This document shows, piece by piece, positions 55,631 through 64,000 of a DNA stretch of 64,000 nt. A program made the translations under genes and the position numbers. Numbering within the stretch: the stretch's first letter is position 1; every line of letters begins with the position of its first letter. The notes under the pieces were generated by a model. It searched no databases. It saw only the letters and a program-made list of their open reading frames with translations, and was not told the DNA's origin. Source of the DNA: Clostridia bacterium (lineage in GTDB: Bacteria > Bacillota > Clostridia > Christensenellales > Pumilibacteraceae); the NCBI GenBank assembly GCA_017623435.1, contig JAGAPD010000008.1, positions 1 through 64,000 on the forward strand, given 5' to 3'.

Positions 55631-57463
55631 ATGCGTAAGAAACTAATTTCAATCATTTTAACGGTAATTATGTGCTTTACCCTTTTCACGGGTTGCACGC
55701 TCTTCCAGTACGACGCTGAAAGAGATTACAAACAGGTTATTGCTACCATCAAGCCCGTAACCATCACCGACGGCTCGGGCGAGAGCAAGAAGACCTTTAC
55801 TTCCAAAGAAAAGTACATTTACAAGTACGACCTTGTAAACAGTATGAACAACTCTTTGGCGTTGCTCGTAAACAACTACGGCATGACGTTGGAGGCTGCG
55901 GTAGATTATCTTTACGAACAGCTTATCGTTCGTGAACTCGTTCTCAACGAGGCTGACGCTCAGATCGCGTTCGGCAACATCATTTGGGGACAGAACGAAA
56001 AGAATCAGGTTCAGCAAGGCATCTACGCTACGATCGACAACCAGCTTGCTACGATCAGAGGCGAAATCCTTACCGAGCACGGCGATCCCGTTCCCTCAGG
56101 ATCAAGTAGCGAAACTACCGAGACGGAAACGGAGACCACCTATCCTACGGAAGAAGTGGAAGAGCCCGGTCTTTACGACGAGCTTAGCCGTAACGAGCTT
56201 ATTAACGCAGTAGTTGACGCTGGCCTTGCAGTTCGTGACAGAGCAGAAGAGTACTCTAACTCCAAGCTCATCGCGATTTTGGAAAAGGCTGACCTTGATA
56301 ACGTTGAGCCCTGGACTCCCGACACCGTTCGCTATCCCGGTCTTTACGGTAGCGACGACGTTAAGTCGCTTGAAATCGAGGCAATGACTCGTTTCATGGC
56401 AATTCTTCGTGAAAACGTTACTGAAAACTACCGCTTGACGGACGAGCAAAAGTCTACGTTCAGCGCTGAAATCAGAGATCTTACTACGATTGCTAACACG
56501 CAAGGCGTTCCTTACGTTTACCCCGAGCTTGGTAAAACCGAGCTTATGCACTACCTCGTAGGCAGAGATTACGAGAATAATATCAAGCTTACTCTTTTGC
56601 AGGACACCATCGTATCTGGCGTTGACGTAACCGAAACGGAAGTTTTGGAAGAGTACAACAACATGCTCAAAGCTCAGCAAAACAAGTACGCTAACGTTGA
56701 CTCTTTCTATTCGGACGTTAAGGGCGGCAGCGTTGATCCCCTCCTTTACTATCCCAACGGAAGTTACTACTACGTAAAGCATATCCTTATTCCTTTCACG
56801 GATGCTCAGACCAAAGAGCTTGAAGCCTTCAAGACCAACTACGGTACGATCCTTGGCAACGAGGCTATCGTAGAAAAGAAAGAAGCGCTTGGTAAAGCAG
56901 TCGTAGGCTTTGAACACCGCAACGGTGAGGATTACGGCAAGCCCCTTTCTATCGACACCATTTACGCTGATATCGTTGCTACGATGGAGGCGGCGAAGGC
57001 TAATAAGAAAGCAAGCGACCGCGCGTTCGATTCCCTTATCTATAAATATAATACCGACCCCGGTATCTTCGGTAAGGAGCTTGGTTACGCAGTAAACGCT
57101 AACCTTGGCGACGCAGAGTACGATTCCTCTTATATGGAAGAGTTCTCCAGAGCAGCAAAAGAGCTTTTCGAGGCAGGTGTTGAGGGTGCTATTTCTCAGC
57201 CCGCAGTTACCGATTACGGCGTGCATATTCTTTACCTTAGCCGTATCATTCCTTCTAACGGTCTTACCGTAGGTCTTAACGACTACGTTTCCTACGGCGA
57301 GAGAGAAACGGTTTACGAAAAGATTGAAGAAACCGTTCGCACCGAGAAGGTAAATAACGTATTTAACGTATGGCAGAACAACAAGATCGGTTACTATCAG
57401 ACCGAGGCAAAGGTTATCGTTAGAAACGAGAGCGCGTTTGCTGACCTTAAAGAAAGCGACTAA
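55631..57463 (+). CDS. PrsA/SurA-like foldase lipoprotein
   Basis: 610 residues. Signal peptide with lipobox FTGC (Cys about 22), SurA/PrsA-type helical N-terminal domain with a large insertion that includes a Glu/Thr-rich, apparently disordered segment (about 160-180), then a parvulin-like domain from YYVKHILIPF (about 375) to GVHILYLSRI (about 540). The parvulin core is enlarged and some active-site residues are uncertain. Parvulin lipoproteins help exported proteins fold outside the membrane. It follows mfd as in many Clostridia. Terminator at 57478-57507. Confidence 0.85.
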   Translation: MRKKLISIILTVIMCFTLFTGCTLFQYDAERDYKQVIATIKPVTITDGSGESKKTFTSKEKYIYKYDLVNSMNNSLALLVNNYGMTLEAAVDYLYEQLIVRELVLNEADAQIAFGNIIWGQNEKNQVQQGIYATIDNQLATIRGEILTEHGDPVPSGSSSETTETETETTYPTEEVEEPGLYDELSRNELINAVVDAGLAVRDRAEEYSNSKLIAILEKADLDNVEPWTPDTVRYPGLYGSDDVKSLEIEAMTRFMAILRENVTENYRLTDEQKSTFSAEIRDLTTIANTQGVPYVYPELGKTELMHYLVGRDYENNIKLTLLQDTIVSGVDVTETEVLEEYNNMLKAQQNKYANVDSFYSDVKGGSVDPLLYYPNGSYYYVKHILIPFTDAQTKELEAFKTNYGTILGNEAIVEKKEALGKAVVGFEHRNGEDYGKPLSIDTIYADIVATMEAAKANKKASDRAFDSLIYKYNTDPGIFGKELGYAVNANLGDAEYDSSYMEEFSRAAKELFEAGVEGAISQPAVTDYGVHILYLSRIIPSNGLTVGLNDYVSYGERETVYEKIEETVRTEKVNNVFNVWQNNKIGYYQTEAKVIVRNESAFADLKESD

Positions 57464-57477
57464 TTATTAAAAACGAG

Positions 57478-57507
57478 AGGACGGACCAAAAGGGTTCGTC
57501 CTTTTTT
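57478..57507 (+). terminator. Foldase gene terminator
   Basis: AGGACGGACC / GGTTCGTCCT stem with a G-U pair and T-run. Confidence 0.85.
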
Positions 57508-57587
57508 CGTGTTAAAAAACGAAACTTCGACAAAAGTCCTCATAATCTTACGCGTGCGTTTTGGTATAATGCATTCGGAGGATAGGT

Positions 57588-58787
57588 ATGAGCGATAATT
57601 TTACTTGTATTTCTGACGCTATCGAGGGCGAAAGCACGCTTGAATTTTTGGGCGAAGAGATGGGCAAAATCGCGCCCGAGGGGAGCGAGGTTCTGTTTCT
57701 TTACGACGAACGCGAAAAATGTCAAACGGTTAGGGACGTAGTGGGGCGTTTTTGCAAAATTGATAGCGTAAAAATAAGCGATTGCACCCTTGTTAAGTGC
57801 CAAAAAATTATCCCGAGCGAGCAATGTAGGGCGGTGGTTGGAGCGGGCGGACGTGAGTGCGTAAACGTAGCAAAGTACGTATGCACGAAATATTCGCTTC
57901 CGCTTATTTTCGTGGCGTTGGAGCAAAGCTGTCACGACTATTTAACGGGCGCAAGTACCCTGTTTTTTAACGGTTACCCCGAAATTTATAGCGTAAAACC
58001 GCCCGTAAAAGTTATTGCGGACGCGACTTTATTAGAAGGCGGTGACGAAAACGCAAGAGGATACGGCGCTACTTGTGCTCGGCTCGTTACGCTTTTCGAC
58101 GAGGACGTAAAGCGCGCGATGGGCGAGAGCGTAGACGATCAGACCTACGCGTATTTGCTTGCGGAAATTTGCGACCTGATTGAGTGTGAAAAGAACGGTC
58201 TTACTGCGCGTCGCGTGATGCAAAGTGCGTTAAGGGTATCGTACGCGCTTGAAAAAATGCGCGCCTACACGGACGGGTGTCGCCAAAGCGCGCAAGTGCT
58301 TTCGCTTATTAAAAACAAGGCGAACGAGAAGAGTAAAACGCAGGCGGAAAACGAGAGTATTTTAGCGCCGTTCGTTATGGCGTGTTACTTGCTTTCGATA
58401 TGCGTAGATAACGGAACGGGCGTATACGTACCCGACAATAACGCGCAAATTGATATAATGTACAGGCTTTTGGGTATCAGTCCGCTTACGGCAATCAAGG
58501 TGGTGAACAGACACGAAAGCTTAAACGGAATTCTTCAAAAAATTCATTGCTTAAAAGTTTATAAAAGCGAGCTTATACGGCGAGGCGAAATTTATCGCAA
58601 AGTATTGGAATTTGCGCAAAACCGAGTTAAAAGACTTTACAAAGACCGCGGTTTTTCGTATAATAAATACTTGGACGGACGAACGGTCAAGCGGTGTTTT
58701 GCCCTCGCTCCCGAAATGCGCGGGAAGCAGACTTTGTTTTCACTTATGAAACAAACGGGAATTGCAAAAGCCTTTCTGTCCAAATAA
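57588..58787 (+). CDS. Iron-containing alcohol dehydrogenase-fold protein, G1P-dehydrogenase-like, degenerate
   Basis: 399 residues. The middle part follows sn-glycerol-1-phosphate dehydrogenase (EgsA/AraM) order: AVVGAGGRECVNVAKYVCTKY (nucleotide loop, normally GGG-D), LPLIFVALEQS in place of the usual P-T-x-x-S-D, VKPPVKVIADATLL, and GYGATCARLV. The metal and cofactor signatures are altered, for example SCHDYLTGAS for S-D-G-x-x-S, so catalysis is doubtful. A C-terminal helical region follows. GGAGG at the start; followed by the HAD phosphatase gene in the same transcript, which could hint at glycerol phosphate metabolism. Confidence 0.65.
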   Translation: MSDNFTCISDAIEGESTLEFLGEEMGKIAPEGSEVLFLYDEREKCQTVRDVVGRFCKIDSVKISDCTLVKCQKIIPSEQCRAVVGAGGRECVNVAKYVCTKYSLPLIFVALEQSCHDYLTGASTLFFNGYPEIYSVKPPVKVIADATLLEGGDENARGYGATCARLVTLFDEDVKRAMGESVDDQTYAYLLAEICDLIECEKNGLTARRVMQSALRVSYALEKMRAYTDGCRQSAQVLSLIKNKANEKSKTQAENESILAPFVMACYLLSICVDNGTGVYVPDNNAQIDIMYRLLGISPLTAIKVVNRHESLNGILQKIHCLKVYKSELIRRGEIYRKVLEFAQNRVKRLYKDRGFSYNKYLDGRTVKRCFALAPEMRGKQTLFSLMKQTGIAKAFLSK

Positions 58788-58804
58788 ACTTGAAGGATAA
58801 AAAA

Positions 58805-59581
58805 ATGAGAGAGATTTTACAGCAGGTCAAGTGTTTTTTGCTTGATATGGACGGCACGATTTACCTTGATAACGAAGTCATTGACGGTGCAATCGACGCG
58901 GTTAACCGTATGCGTGAAAAAGGTAGAGTAATCTTTTTGACCAACAACAGCTCTTCTTCTCGCGACGCTTACGTGACCAGACTTAACAAGCTTGGCTTTA
59001 ACGCTACGGACGACGAGGTTTTCACTTCGGGTAACGCCACGGTAGAGTACTTGAAGGCGCACTACGAGGGTAAGCGTATTTACCTTTTCGGCACGAAAAG
59101 CTTGCATCGCGAGTTTATCGCGTCGGGAATTACCCCCGTTGACGATAACCCCGACCTTATCGTTTTGGGATTCCATACCGAGTTTGATTATAACGAGCTG
59201 GAAAAATTATGTAATTTCATTCGCGAGGGAGTGCCCTATATTGCAACGCACCCCGATATCAACTGTCCTACGGCGCGCGGATACAAGCCCGACGTAGGTG
59301 CGTTTATTGCGCTTATTGAAAAGTCGACGGGCGTTTTGCCTACGCTCGTGTGCGGAAAGCCCAACCGTCCTATCGGCGAGAGCGTAGAAAGATTGCTCGG
59401 CTTAAAGTCGCACGAAATTGCTATGGTGGGCGACAGATTATCCACCGATATCCGCTTTGCCTACAACAACGGATTTGTGTCTATCTTCGTTTTGTCGGGT
59501 GAAGGCACGCTTGCCGAGGCGCAAAAAATGGAAAGAATGCCCGACGTCGTACTTCCTACGATAGCGCATTGGGACGAATAA
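58805..59581 (+). CDS. HAD-IIA family phosphatase (NagD-like)
   Basis: 258 residues from ATG 58805 (GAAGGA). HAD subclass IIA: FLLDMDGTIYLDNEVIDGA with the nucleophile Asp, FLTNNSSSSRDAY (motif II), a C2 cap domain with GFHTEFDYNELEKL and ATHPD.NCPT, LVCGKPNRPIGESV (motif III Lys), and MVGDRLSTDIRFAYNNGF (motif IV). Family members dephosphorylate nucleotides, glycerol phosphate or p-nitrophenyl phosphate. The gene ends at a terminator (59587-59617). Confidence 0.93.
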   Translation: MREILQQVKCFLLDMDGTIYLDNEVIDGAIDAVNRMREKGRVIFLTNNSSSSRDAYVTRLNKLGFNATDDEVFTSGNATVEYLKAHYEGKRIYLFGTKSLHREFIASGITPVDDNPDLIVLGFHTEFDYNELEKLCNFIREGVPYIATHPDINCPTARGYKPDVGAFIALIEKSTGVLPTLVCGKPNRPIGESVERLLGLKSHEIAMVGDRLSTDIRFAYNNGFVSIFVLSGEGTLAEAQKMERMPDVVLPTIAHWDE

Positions 59582-59586
59582 AAAAC

Positions 59587-59617
59587 AAACGGTTGACGAA
59601 AAGTCAGCCGTTTTTTT
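59587..59617 (+). terminator. HAD gene terminator
   Basis: AAACGGTTGAC / GTCAGCCGTTT stem, GAAAA loop, seven T. Confidence 0.9.
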
Positions 59618-59682
59618 ATAGCCGTATCAATTTTAATCTAATTTTAATGTTTGCTTAATAGGTTTGTTAATATTATTTGGTA

Positions 59683-60207
59683 TTATGATACCGTAGAAAT
59701 AATTTTGCGCTCTGAAAAGGCTAAACTTACACCGCCGTGTATCGTTTTCGCGATAGTAAGCGCGTGCTGGTAAATAAAACCCAGTCGGACTTTTCCCAGC
59801 GGATTTTCCTCGCGAGAGGACGCGACGGTCAGCGTTACGGACAAATCACCCGCGTCGGGTAAAACCTTTCCCGTCGCAAGACCGGGCTTGATACTGCCCT
59901 TATAAAAGCGCGTTTTGCCCACTTCGCAAAGTGGACCTACGGACGAATCCACGGCAATAACCGTGCTGCTGGGGTGACGGACGGAGATAAAGCGCAAAGC
60001 GTCTTTTAGGTTAAGCGCGGTCACGGGAGTTGTCAAAGTGCCGTATACGTATGCAGGGATTTTGCTATTTACCAGCATTTCGCCCACGATAGGACCTAAC
60101 GCGTCGCCGATTACTTTGTCCGTGCCGATACAAAGTATTACGGGAAGGCAGGTATTATTTTCAAGCAAGGTGGCAATGCTTTTTGGAGTAAAAGTTATTT
60201 CGTTCAT
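59683..60207 (-). CDS. yyaC: Spore protease YyaC-like (DUF1256)
   Basis: 174 residues from ATG 60207. The frame also opens from a TTG at 60246; neither start has a good ribosome site. Features of DUF1256, the GPR-like protein YyaC: VILCIGTDKVIGDALGPIVGEML, TPVTALNLKDAL, VIAVDSSVGP and KPGLATGKVLPDAGDLSVT. The family belongs to the spore protease/hydrogenase-maturation fold and is confined to spore formers and their relatives, which informs the taxonomy. Divergent from the CvpA-like gene. Confidence 0.9.
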   Translation of the reverse strand: MNEITFTPKSIATLLENNTCLPVILCIGTDKVIGDALGPIVGEMLVNSKIPAYVYGTLTTPVTALNLKDALRFISVRHPSSTVIAVDSSVGPLCEVGKTRFYKGSIKPGLATGKVLPDAGDLSVTLTVASSREENPLGKVRLGFIYQHALTIAKTIHGGVSLAFSERKIISTVS

Positions 60208-60272
60208 AATTTGATTATGGACAAATGAAAGCGGATTAAACCGCAAAAATGCACGAATATTTTGGAGGACTT

Positions 60273-61421
60273 ATGAGTTACGTAGATATTGCCATTATAG
60301 CAATCGTCGCTTTGTTTGCGCTTATCGGAATGTGGAAGGGCGTTGGCAAGACGGCAATTAAAATTATTTGCTTTGCAGGCGCTATCGTCATTACTTATTT
60401 AGTGGCGGAGTACGTCATAAATTGGCTACTTGGCGTAGAATTCTTGCGCGGATTTATCGTGGGTGACGGGCTTTCGCTCCGTACGCTTTACTATAACGCT
60501 ATCGGAGGCGAGGCGTTCGTCGGCGCAGAATCGCTTACGGGTGCAATGAACTTGTACGTTCAGCCTATGATTGACAGATATACCGCGCTTGGAATAGAGG
60601 ATTTGTACGCAATGAGCGTTGCCGAATTTACTGCAATTAGCCTTACGCTTAATACGCTCAGCATTCTTATTTGCGTGATCGTTTATTCGCTTGCTCGCGT
60701 CGTTTGCGCAATCGTTGGTTGGATTTTGGGCAAGATTTTCCTTCACGGCGATACCAAAGTTTTAAGCAGACTTCTCGGGTTCGTTTTCGGTAGCGTAAGA
60801 GGCGCGATTTGGGTTATGGTGGCGCTGATTATTTCCACGGTGATTATGCCTTTTGGATGGGCGCTTCCGTACAGTCAGACTGTAAAGGACAGCGTGATCG
60901 GAAACACTGCCGCTACCTATACCTATCAGTTTTATGATACCGCGTTGTTTGGAACGACTGAGGCGGACAAAACCATCACGCTTTTAGAATCCGCAGGGTA
61001 CGTACCCCTTAGCTTTGAACAAAAACAGGCAAAAGCGGAAAGCGATCTCGTCAATTACAGAGTGATGCTTGAAACGAATAGCGTTTATTCGGACAAGGGT
61101 AAGGCGGAGCTTGATTCCGTGCTTAATTCCGCAAAAACGACCGTTCAGCTTGCAACTGATAGCGCGTCGCTCAAGCTTGCGCTTGCTAACGGAAAAAAGA
61201 TGCTTGACGACGTTGCGACGAGCGAGCAGGAAAATAAAATTGAGTCGCTTAAAAGTTATTACGAAGGACTGTGCGTAGGAAAAGATCTGGGCACGGTTGC
61301 TCAGCTTACGGGCGTGTATAGCGAAGGCGTTACCGCCATTAAAAATGCTAACGACAGCGAGTCAATCGAGCTTGCTTTTGATAACTGTAAGCTCGCAATG
61401 AACGCCCTCGTCGGCGCGTAG
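60273..61421 (+). CDS. CvpA-family membrane protein with helical tail
   Basis: 382 residues from ATG 60273 (GGAGG). Residues 1-205 resemble CvpA: VDIAIIAIVALFALIGMWKGVGKTAIKI, then three further TM helices including RLLGFVFGSVRGAIWVMVALI, the conserved G..RG segment. Residues 215-382 form a soluble helical domain rich in Lys, Ala and Ser, probably extracytoplasmic or cytosolic depending on topology. CvpA proteins are linked to envelope homeostasis. Terminator 61557-61601. Confidence 0.82.
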   Translation: MSYVDIAIIAIVALFALIGMWKGVGKTAIKIICFAGAIVITYLVAEYVINWLLGVEFLRGFIVGDGLSLRTLYYNAIGGEAFVGAESLTGAMNLYVQPMIDRYTALGIEDLYAMSVAEFTAISLTLNTLSILICVIVYSLARVVCAIVGWILGKIFLHGDTKVLSRLLGFVFGSVRGAIWVMVALIISTVIMPFGWALPYSQTVKDSVIGNTAATYTYQFYDTALFGTTEADKTITLLESAGYVPLSFEQKQAKAESDLVNYRVMLETNSVYSDKGKAELDSVLNSAKTTVQLATDSASLKLALANGKKMLDDVATSEQENKIESLKSYYEGLCVGKDLGTVAQLTGVYSEGVTAIKNANDSESIELAFDNCKLAMNALVGA

Positions 61422-61556
61422 ATCCGTAAAAAGAAAATCTTCCCTAACAAATGGGTGGGGTTCTTAACGGAAAAATTCCACTTTGAATAAAGCGCAAACA
61501 TCGCATTTTGCTAGTCAAACACAAATATGGGCTAAGCCCAAACCCATATAACGACA

Positions 61557-61601
61557 GAAGAGAGAACAAATCGGTTTGTAGCCGAAATGTTCTCTCTTTT
61601 T
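61557..61601 (+). terminator. Terminator downstream of the CvpA-like gene
   Basis: Perfect 11-bp stem AAGAGAGAACA / TGTTCTCTCTT with an inner hairpin TCGGTTTGTAGCCGA in the loop and a T-tail. It lies 136 bases after the stop; the bases between carry only a small GGGCTAAGCCC palindrome. Confidence 0.85.
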
Positions 61602-61810
61602 CCGTTTGCTTTAGTTTAGAGTTATGAGGCGCGCTTTGCCCACGTTATGAATTTACTGCGCAAACGTTATGATATGATTGCCCATTTAATCTAAAACTTG
61701 GCGAAGCCAATTATAACTATGCGAAGCATATTATAACTCATAACTTGCCCGTAAGGGCAATCATAGTTTAGCGTGATTTGTCCGCTAAGGACTTCACGCT
61801 AAACGGTAGG
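61602..61810. repeat. Composite hairpin repeat (ATAACTCATAAC family), copy 2
   Basis: No gene. Short hairpins in series: TTGGCGAAGCCAA, TATGCGAAGCATA, TTGCCCGTAAGGGCAA, GTGAAGTCCTTAGCGGAC-like inverted arms, and a terminal TAGCGTG...CACGCTA pair. ATAACTCATAAC occurs at about 61733. Matches the 42470-42720 region in design and in the shared 12-mer. Confidence 0.5.
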
Positions 61811-61869
61811 GAGTTTTTTTGTAATATTTTTCACGCGTTGACATATATATTAGGGTAACGGAGGCCGTT

Positions 61870-62877
61870 ATGGTTTTTGAAAAGAAAATGATAATATTAA
61901 CGGGCGAGGGCAAGGGCGTGCTGAAAACGGAAAATAACGCGTTCGGTAGCGAAGGCGCGCTTACCTTGTTTGGCGTACCCAGCGAAAGGAATAGGTTTCT
62001 TATCGTAAAAAGCGGTGAAAATTTGCGCGAGTACGAATTAGGTAAAGCGGATAAAATTACGCTTAAATTCGAGCGCAAAATCGTGGGCGACGAGCATTTT
62101 ATCGTCAGCGATCACGACCGTGCGCTTTTGTACGGTACGCTGTCGAAAAACAGGCTTTGGAAAGCAAATTTGCCCGTTGGCGTGGAGAATAGGAGTGAGA
62201 AGAAGATTATTAAGACGCCGAAGGAGTCGGGCGCTGAATATTCGACGCGTAAAAGCATCGACGACATCTTTCCGTCGTCGAACGGGTACGCCGACAACGC
62301 GGTAGAAACGGAAAATTATTACGAGGGTTTGCTGGGAGGCGGTGAGGAAAGCGTGAGCGAAATTGAAAGAAAAATAGAGGACGAGAAGGAAACGAAGGGG
62401 CTGAGCTTGCGCGAGCGTGCAAATCGGAAAAGGGCGCAGGAGTGTGAGCGCGAACTGCGAAAAAAGCTTGAAAGCGTAAGCGAGGGCGCGTCAATTTTAG
62501 TGCCTGCCACGCAAAGCGAGGAAATTTTTACCGTGCCCACGCGCGAGATGACCTATTACGAAAGGGTGAGCAACCAAATAGAAAAGCTGTTTTCCCTTGG
62601 CGAGCGTGACAAGAATTTAGAAGAGCTTTTGCCCTTTACCAAGTGGGTTAAGATTGATTACGACGGCAGGGGCAAAAAGTTCGTAGTAGGGCTTATCGGC
62701 GAAAAGCCCGATTATATTTGCTACGGTCTTCCCGGTAAATATTCGCCCATTCCGCCTGCCGAGCTTGACGGTTACTGTCAATGGTTACCCCTCGAAGTGA
62801 CTAATCCTCACGGGCGCGGATACTGGCTTATTTATCAAAGCGCGGACACGGGCGAAAGCGTGACGCGTTCACTTTGA
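61870..62877 (+). CDS. Protein of unknown function
   Basis: 335 residues, GGAGG at the start, stop TGA. N-terminal beta-rich part (1-110: MIILTGEGKGVLKTE, VSDHDRALLYGTLSKN), a charged low-complexity middle (110-215, many Glu/Lys/Arg), and a conserved-looking C-terminal domain (about 245-335) with WVKIDYDGRGKKFVVGLIG, DYICYGLPGKY and VTNPHGRGYWLIYQ. No TM helix or signal. I do not recognise a family. A TTGACA at 61839-61844 lacks a matching -10 box. Confidence 0.75.
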   Translation: MVFEKKMIILTGEGKGVLKTENNAFGSEGALTLFGVPSERNRFLIVKSGENLREYELGKADKITLKFERKIVGDEHFIVSDHDRALLYGTLSKNRLWKANLPVGVENRSEKKIIKTPKESGAEYSTRKSIDDIFPSSNGYADNAVETENYYEGLLGGGEESVSEIERKIEDEKETKGLSLRERANRKRAQECERELRKKLESVSEGASILVPATQSEEIFTVPTREMTYYERVSNQIEKLFSLGERDKNLEELLPFTKWVKIDYDGRGKKFVVGLIGEKPDYICYGLPGKYSPIPPAELDGYCQWLPLEVTNPHGRGYWLIYQSADTGESVTRSL

Positions 62878-62949
62878 GTAAAATACCCACGCCTAATTTA
62901 AAAAGTTGTAAAATAAGCGATTTTATTTGCCGTTAGATTAGTTAAACGG

Positions 62950-62978
62950 TTGACTTATGCTCCGATTTTGTCTATAAT
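62950..62978 (+). promoter_or_regulatory. Promoter of the last lipoprotein gene
   Basis: TTGACT (62950-62955), 17 bases, TATAAT (62973-62978). Confidence 0.8.
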
Positions 62979-63012
62979 ATATAGTGATTAGTAAATTGGA
63001 GTAATATGGTAA

Positions 63013-64000
63013 ATGACTAAAAAGATTATCACTTTCGTGACACTTCTTCTTTGCGCTTTGCTTGCACTTACGGGTTGCGCAGGAGACCAGTACAACAAAA
63101 TTAACATTAGCGGTGCGCAAGACACCGGCTATATCGTAACCGGCAACGGCGGTAGTGCAGTAACGTACGGAAATTACGTTTACTTCCTTAACGGTACGCG
63201 CGGTTATGCGGACAGCGACGGAACGAATAACGTTTTCGGCGAAGTAGTTAAGGGTGGCGTTTACAGAGCAGAGCTTCTTGGTAGCAAGGTAGAGGGCGCT
63301 GATTACGACACTTTCGCAATCGAGCGCGACGCTGAAACGCTTTTGACGCTTAAATCTCACAAAGAGACCAACTACAAGCGCGACGAAGTAGACGTCGTTG
63401 ACGTTCAGCTTATTGCACCTAAGACCGTTGGTACGAGCGGATATTCGCAGGGCGGTATTTACATTCTTGGAAACAATATGTATTACGCCTCCCCCAACAA
63501 CCTTAAAAACAAGTCGGGTGTAGTTCAGGATAACAAAACGGACTTCTTCCGTATGACGCTTGACGGCGCAACGACGCAAAAGCTTTATACGACCACTTCG
63601 GATAGCGCGTCTTCCCCCTATACCTTTATGGAGAAGGGCGGATACGTTTACGTAGTAGTGCTTGACGGCACCGACCTTATTTCCGTAAAGACCAACAAGG
63701 CGACGGGTAAGGTTGAAGACACCATCAAGATTGCTGAAAACGTTACCAGCGCAGTTCTTCCCACCAAGCCCGTTTATTACGACGGCATCAGCGAAAACAC
63801 GATTTACGATTTCATCTACTTCGAGCGTCAGGCTGACGAAAACGACCGTACGCAAACGGGTGAAGTTTTGGAATTCGTTCGTCCCGACGGCTCGGCTCGT
63901 TACGTTTTCGCCGCTGACGGAAGTAGCGACTACACGCTCGAGGGCGTACGCGACGGATACCTTTTCTATCGCAAGCCCGTTAGATATTCTGACGACAGAC
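63013..64000 (+). CDS. Lipoprotein of unknown function, 3' end outside the window
   Basis: At least 329 residues, open to the window edge, starting at ATG 63013 (GGAG about 11 bases upstream). Signal peptide MTKKIITFVTLLLCALLALTGC with the lipobox LTGC. The mature part is beta-rich with recurring aromatic strands such as TYGNYVYFLNG, GIYILGNNMYYAS, GGYVYVVVLDG and VRDGYLFYRK at about 50-70 residue spacing, as in beta-propeller proteins of the DUF5050 kind. The function is unknown. Its own promoter lies at 62950-62978. Confidence 0.82.
   Translation, partial: MTKKIITFVTLLLCALLALTGCAGDQYNKINISGAQDTGYIVTGNGGSAVTYGNYVYFLNGTRGYADSDGTNNVFGEVVKGGVYRAELLGSKVEGADYDTFAIERDAETLLTLKSHKETNYKRDEVDVVDVQLIAPKTVGTSGYSQGGIYILGNNMYYASPNNLKNKSGVVQDNKTDFFRMTLDGATTQKLYTTTSDSASSPYTFMEKGGYVYVVVLDGTDLISVKTNKATGKVEDTIKIAENVTSAVLPTKPVYYDGISENTIYDFIYFERQADENDRTQTGEVLEFVRPDGSARYVFAADGSSDYTLEGVRDGYLFYRKPVRYSDDR

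Overview
The window reads as chromosomal DNA of a low-to-middle GC Firmicute, most likely an anaerobic, spore-forming-lineage Clostridia member from a gut-like habitat. The evidence is a DUF1540 protein, a YyaC-type spore protease homologue, RsgI-like anti-sigma proteins, VTC/DUF4956 and Cthe_2159-type proteins, a pth-mfd-PrsA gene order, dense Shine-Dalgarno sites (GGAGG) and many TTGACA-17-TATAAT promoters. A Christensenellales-type genome is my best guess, at low confidence. TGA, TAA and TAG all end genes, so the standard bacterial code applies.

Layout. 1-4.3 kb: repeats, a candidate small RNA, DUF1540, then an rplI / ECF S-component / patatin / metallo-beta-lactamase operon. 4.3-10.5 kb: repeat-rich gaps, a membrane XRE regulator, a copper ATPase with HMA domains at both ends, a YabN/MazG-type protein and Dus. 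10.5-14.5 kb: GH2 beta-galactosidase plus a GH99/WbsX-like protein. 14.6-18.3 kb: htpG behind a CIRCE element, then an ECF sigma factor with a very long C-terminal extension. 18.3-26.7 kb (mostly minus strand): beta-mannosidase, a PH-domain protein divergent from a small XRE regulator, an EEP-family hydrolase, tRNA-Glu and tRNA-Met, a large Sel1 protein, an SGNH hydrolase. 26.8-34.8 kb: a transporter-phosphatase fusion; an ECF sigma gene broken by one TGA, followed by two RsgI-like proteins sharing its promoter motif; VTC and DUF4956 proteins; a methyltransferase.

The most unusual locus is 34.9-42.3 kb. A single strong promoter precedes a coiled-coil/nine-TM protein, an EssC-like FtsK/SpoIIIE ATPase with one intact and two apparently degenerate ATPase modules, and four small helical proteins, one with WXG100 size and central tryptophan. 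It looks like a reduced or divergent type VII-like secretion system without the recognisable EsaA/EssA/EssB/EsaB parts or LXG toxins.

42.7-51.1 kb: a double-XRE transmembrane protein with InlB repeats outside, two paralogous winged-helix proteins flanking tRNA-Ser and a beta-helix lipoprotein, then murC. 51.3-64 kb is mostly housekeeping: DUF1858, pth, mfd, a PrsA-like foldase, a degenerate G1P-dehydrogenase-like protein, a NagD-type HAD phosphatase, YyaC, a CvpA-like protein, an unknown protein, and a lipoprotein cut by the window end.

Intergenic space is populated by several families of short dispersed hairpin repeats. No CRISPR array, transposase, prophage or rRNA was seen.
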